DNA from: Candidatus Omnitrophota bacterium
GTDB taxonomy: Bacteria; Ratteibacteria; UBA8468; B48-G9; JAFGKM01
Length of the DNA stretch: 8,246 bases
Assembly (NCBI GenBank): GCA_022704985.1
Contig: JAKJFI010000035.1
Location: 1-8,246, forward strand
Reading direction: 5' to 3'
Part shown: positions 6,912 through 8,246 of the stretch, piece after piece
Position numbering within the stretch: position 1 is the first letter of the stretch
Layout: every line of letters begins with the position of its first letter
Position numbers and translations under genes: made by a program
Notes under the pieces: model-generated
Told to the model about the DNA's origin: nothing
What the model saw: only the letters and a program-made list of their open reading frames with translations
Database searches by the model: none

Positions 6912-6920
6912 AGAACTCAA

Positions 6921-7907
6921 ATGACTAAAAAAAGAGCGCTGATACTGATTTTCGATATGCTGGCAGGACACTGGGATGAAAGCATAGTCGTCCCGTCAAC
7001 GGGTCTACAGCCCCCAAACGTCATGGGATACGTGAAAGCGGGAAAACTGCCTGCATTTAAAGAGTGCATTGAAAAAGGGGTTTTCGTCCATTCGTGGAAC
7101 AAGGGCAACTGCAACACACCCTACGGACAGAAATACCTGGCTTCCGGCTCTTATAAAGGCGTAAAAGCGGAACCAATTCTGGACCCGCACTGGGCGATGC
7201 TTGAAGGCATTCAGAAGAAAACAATACTTACCGCCTGCAAACAGCAGTATCCCGGGGGCAAGGTAGGAAGTTTCGGCTCCGACGCATGGATGCAAAGCGG
7301 CTGGTGGAAAGCCCAGGATGCTACGTACGGCTGGGGTTCCTATTTCTCCGATTTTCTGACCTCACAGTACTGCTTCAACTGGATGACGGGAAATCCCGAC
7401 TGGAAGATGACGCTTTTGTATCTCGCTCAGTATGACAAAACAGGAAACTGTCCGGTATATAAAGAAAACGCTTCTTATACAGAAGACAAGCACCATTCGC
7501 TCCTTTACCTCGATAAACTTCTCTGGATGGTAACGGAATTCCTCAAAGAAAACGGCTGGTGGGACGAAACGTTCTTGTTTATCGGCTCCGACCATGGATG
7601 CCACTACGGATGCGATGTTACAGTGGAAGAAGGCCGGCAGAAAGGCATACCCGAAACGCAACTGATAAACTATTGCAGCGGTCATCAGCCACCTTACGAA
7701 TGCCGCCTGTGGGACTTCAAGACAAACAGTCCGTCCGATAAAAAGAGCGATTGCTGTCAGAGAACCACCTTCATTATCACGGGAGGAGCACTACCGGAAA
7801 AATCAAGAAAAAAAGTTATCCCTTACGGAGAAATCATAGACTTCCCCGCTACCGTGGCAAAACTGATGGACATAGAGTTTTCTGCCGACGGAAAAAGCGT
7901 GCTGTAA
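6921..7907 (+). CDS. Alkaline-phosphatase-superfamily hydrolase, substrate unknown
   Basis: The 328-aa product has the order of motifs seen in phosphodiesterase/nucleotide pyrophosphatase and sulfatase-type members of the alkaline phosphatase superfamily. An N-terminal strand ends in metal-ligand-like D12 (ALILIFDML). A likely nucleophile is T66 in NCNTPYGQKYLASG (63-76). Next come YLAQYDKTGN (167-176), then DETFLFIGSDHG (215-226) with D224 and H225. A C-terminal GEIIDFPATVAKLMDI and DGKSVL complete the fold. The usual PDxxGH ligand pair reads D172-x-x-x-N176, so the expected His is missing. H191-H192 or H255 may substitute. There is no signal peptide or membrane segment, so it should be cytoplasmic, fitting its 11 cysteines. 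It is Trp-rich around 123-163. It stands alone after a 321-bp gap and faces fhs. The substrate is unknown; phosphodiester, phosphonate or sulfate ester are all possible. Confidence 0.75.
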   Translation: MTKKRALILIFDMLAGHWDESIVVPSTGLQPPNVMGYVKAGKLPAFKECIEKGVFVHSWNKGNCNTPYGQKYLASGSYKGVKAEPILDPHWAMLEGIQKKTILTACKQQYPGGKVGSFGSDAWMQSGWWKAQDATYGWGSYFSDFLTSQYCFNWMTGNPDWKMTLLYLAQYDKTGNCPVYKENASYTEDKHHSLLYLDKLLWMVTEFLKENGWWDETFLFIGSDHGCHYGCDVTVEEGRQKGIPETQLINYCSGHQPPYECRLWDFKTNSPSDKKSDCCQRTTFIITGGALPEKSRKKVIPYGEIIDFPATVAKLMDIEFSADGKSVL

Positions 7908-7917
7908 TTCTGCTTTT
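7893..7917. terminator. Possible bidirectional terminator between convergent genes
   Basis: AAAAGC at 7893-7898 and GCTTTT at 7912-7917 form a 6-bp dyad across a 13-nt loop that spans the AlkP-gene stop codon. A-runs on one side and T-runs on the other could serve both strands. The stem is short and GC-poor, so it may be weak or fortuitous. No better candidate exists in the 23-nt gap. Confidence 0.3.
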
Positions 7918-7930
7918 CACCGTGTCAGCT

Positions 7931-8246
7931 TCAGAACAGACCGACGACCTTGCCTTCAGAGTCTATATCAACCTTGGTTCCTGCGGGCATCGTGGGAAGC
8001 CCGGGCATAGTCCTCATCTCGCCGCACAGGGGATACAGAAACCCTGCACCGGCTGAAAGCCTTACATCCCTTATCGGCAGCTCATATCCTCGCGGCCTTC
8101 CTTTCAGGTTAGGGTCGTGTGAAAGGGAAAGATGCGTCTTCGCCATGCATATCGGCAGGCCGGCATAACCCCAATTTGTATAGGTTTCTATTTTCTCTTC
8201 GGCAAGAGGCGCATACTGAACCCCCGCCGCTCCGTATATCTTCGTC
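7931..8246 (-). CDS. fhs: Formate-tetrahydrofolate ligase, C-terminal part
   Basis: This enzyme joins formate to tetrahydrofolate with ATP, giving 10-formyl-THF for purine synthesis or the methyl branch of the Wood-Ljungdahl pathway. Reading the minus strand from base 8245 the frame is open for 104 sense codons, starting TKIYGAAGV, to TGA at 7933-7931. The full enzyme is about 555 aa, so more than 80% lies beyond the window. Visible family motifs are [48 protein letters not shown] and the terminal VVGLF. The segment FLYPLCGEM resembles the eukaryotic C1-THF synthase branch (FLYPL) rather than the FVVALTGDIMTMPG form common in Firmicutes. An internal ATG at 8146 is not the start. It is convergent with the AlkP-like gene, leaving 23 nt between stop codons. 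Confidence 0.95.
   Translation of the reverse strand, partial: TKIYGAAGVQYAPLAEEKIETYTNWGYAGLPICMAKTHLSLSHDPNLKGRPRGYELPIRDVRLSAGAGFLYPLCGEMRTMPGLPTMPAGTKVDIDSEGKVVGLF

Larger units (their letters stand above)
6600..6920. other. 321-bp intergenic region with several inverted repeats
   Basis: No convincing gene is present. The left part (about 6650-6740) is AT-rich and contains a 7-bp inverted repeat. The right part is GC-richer and contains three further small hairpins (6788-6818, 6823-6838, 6857-6874) before the next gene's ribosome site. This must hold the end of the leu-feo transcript and the start of the downstream one. I found no good -35/-10 pair and no match to a riboswitch consensus I know. 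A candidate TTGCAA (6690-6695) has only a poor TAGCTT 17 nt later. Confidence 0.6.

Noticed and set aside
6600..6920. Known riboswitch (TPP, cobalamin, SAM) upstream of the AlkP-like gene
   Set aside because: I looked for conserved core motifs by eye and saw none. The GC-rich hairpins do not match a consensus I know.

Overview
The window is ordinary bacterial chromosome of about 50% G+C from an organism I cannot name. Ile is often ATA and Arg often AGA/AGG. The leucine genes use the short, split isopropylmalate isomerase (LeuC about 417 aa, LeuD about 165 aa) and a LeuB of the RENTEG subfamily. The formate-THF ligase C-terminus reads FLYPLCGEM, like the eukaryotic C1-THF synthase branch. Together these suggest an anaerobic or microaerophilic, possibly uncultivated, bacterium. 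That placement is inference and no phylum can be assigned from this sequence.

Layout. Positions 1-1401 (+) are the 3' part of leuA (2-isopropylmalate synthase); its first ~45-50 codons lie upstream. A 135-bp spacer with three inverted repeats and a possible 32-codon ORF leads to leuC (1537-2790). It is followed by leuD (2815-3312) and leuB (3279-4355), which overlaps leuD by 34 nt. After 20 nt come feoA (4376-4609) and feoB (4602-6599), overlapping by 8 nt. All six genes are on the + strand and tightly packed, so leu and feo are probably co-transcribed. A 321-bp non-coding gap (6600-6920) holds several small inverted repeats. It is followed by a stand-alone gene for a cytoplasmic alkaline-phosphatase-superfamily protein (6921-7907, +). 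Convergent to it, and only 23 nt away, is the 3' end of fhs, formate-tetrahydrofolate ligase (7931-8246, -), which runs off the right edge.

How the genes work together. LeuA, LeuCD and LeuB carry out the three committed steps from 2-ketoisovalerate to 2-ketoisocaproate, the leucine precursor. LeuC carries a [4Fe-4S] cluster, and FeoAB is the GTP-driven ferrous iron importer, so the arrangement couples an iron-sulfur biosynthetic step to iron supply. The AlkP-superfamily gene and fhs have no evident functional link to this cluster or to each other.

I did not find a CRISPR array, mobile element, defence system, RNA gene or recognisable riboswitch. The least explained items are the leuA-leuC spacer, the divergent metal-site motif of the AlkP-like protein, and the substrate and cofactor loops of LeuD and LeuB.
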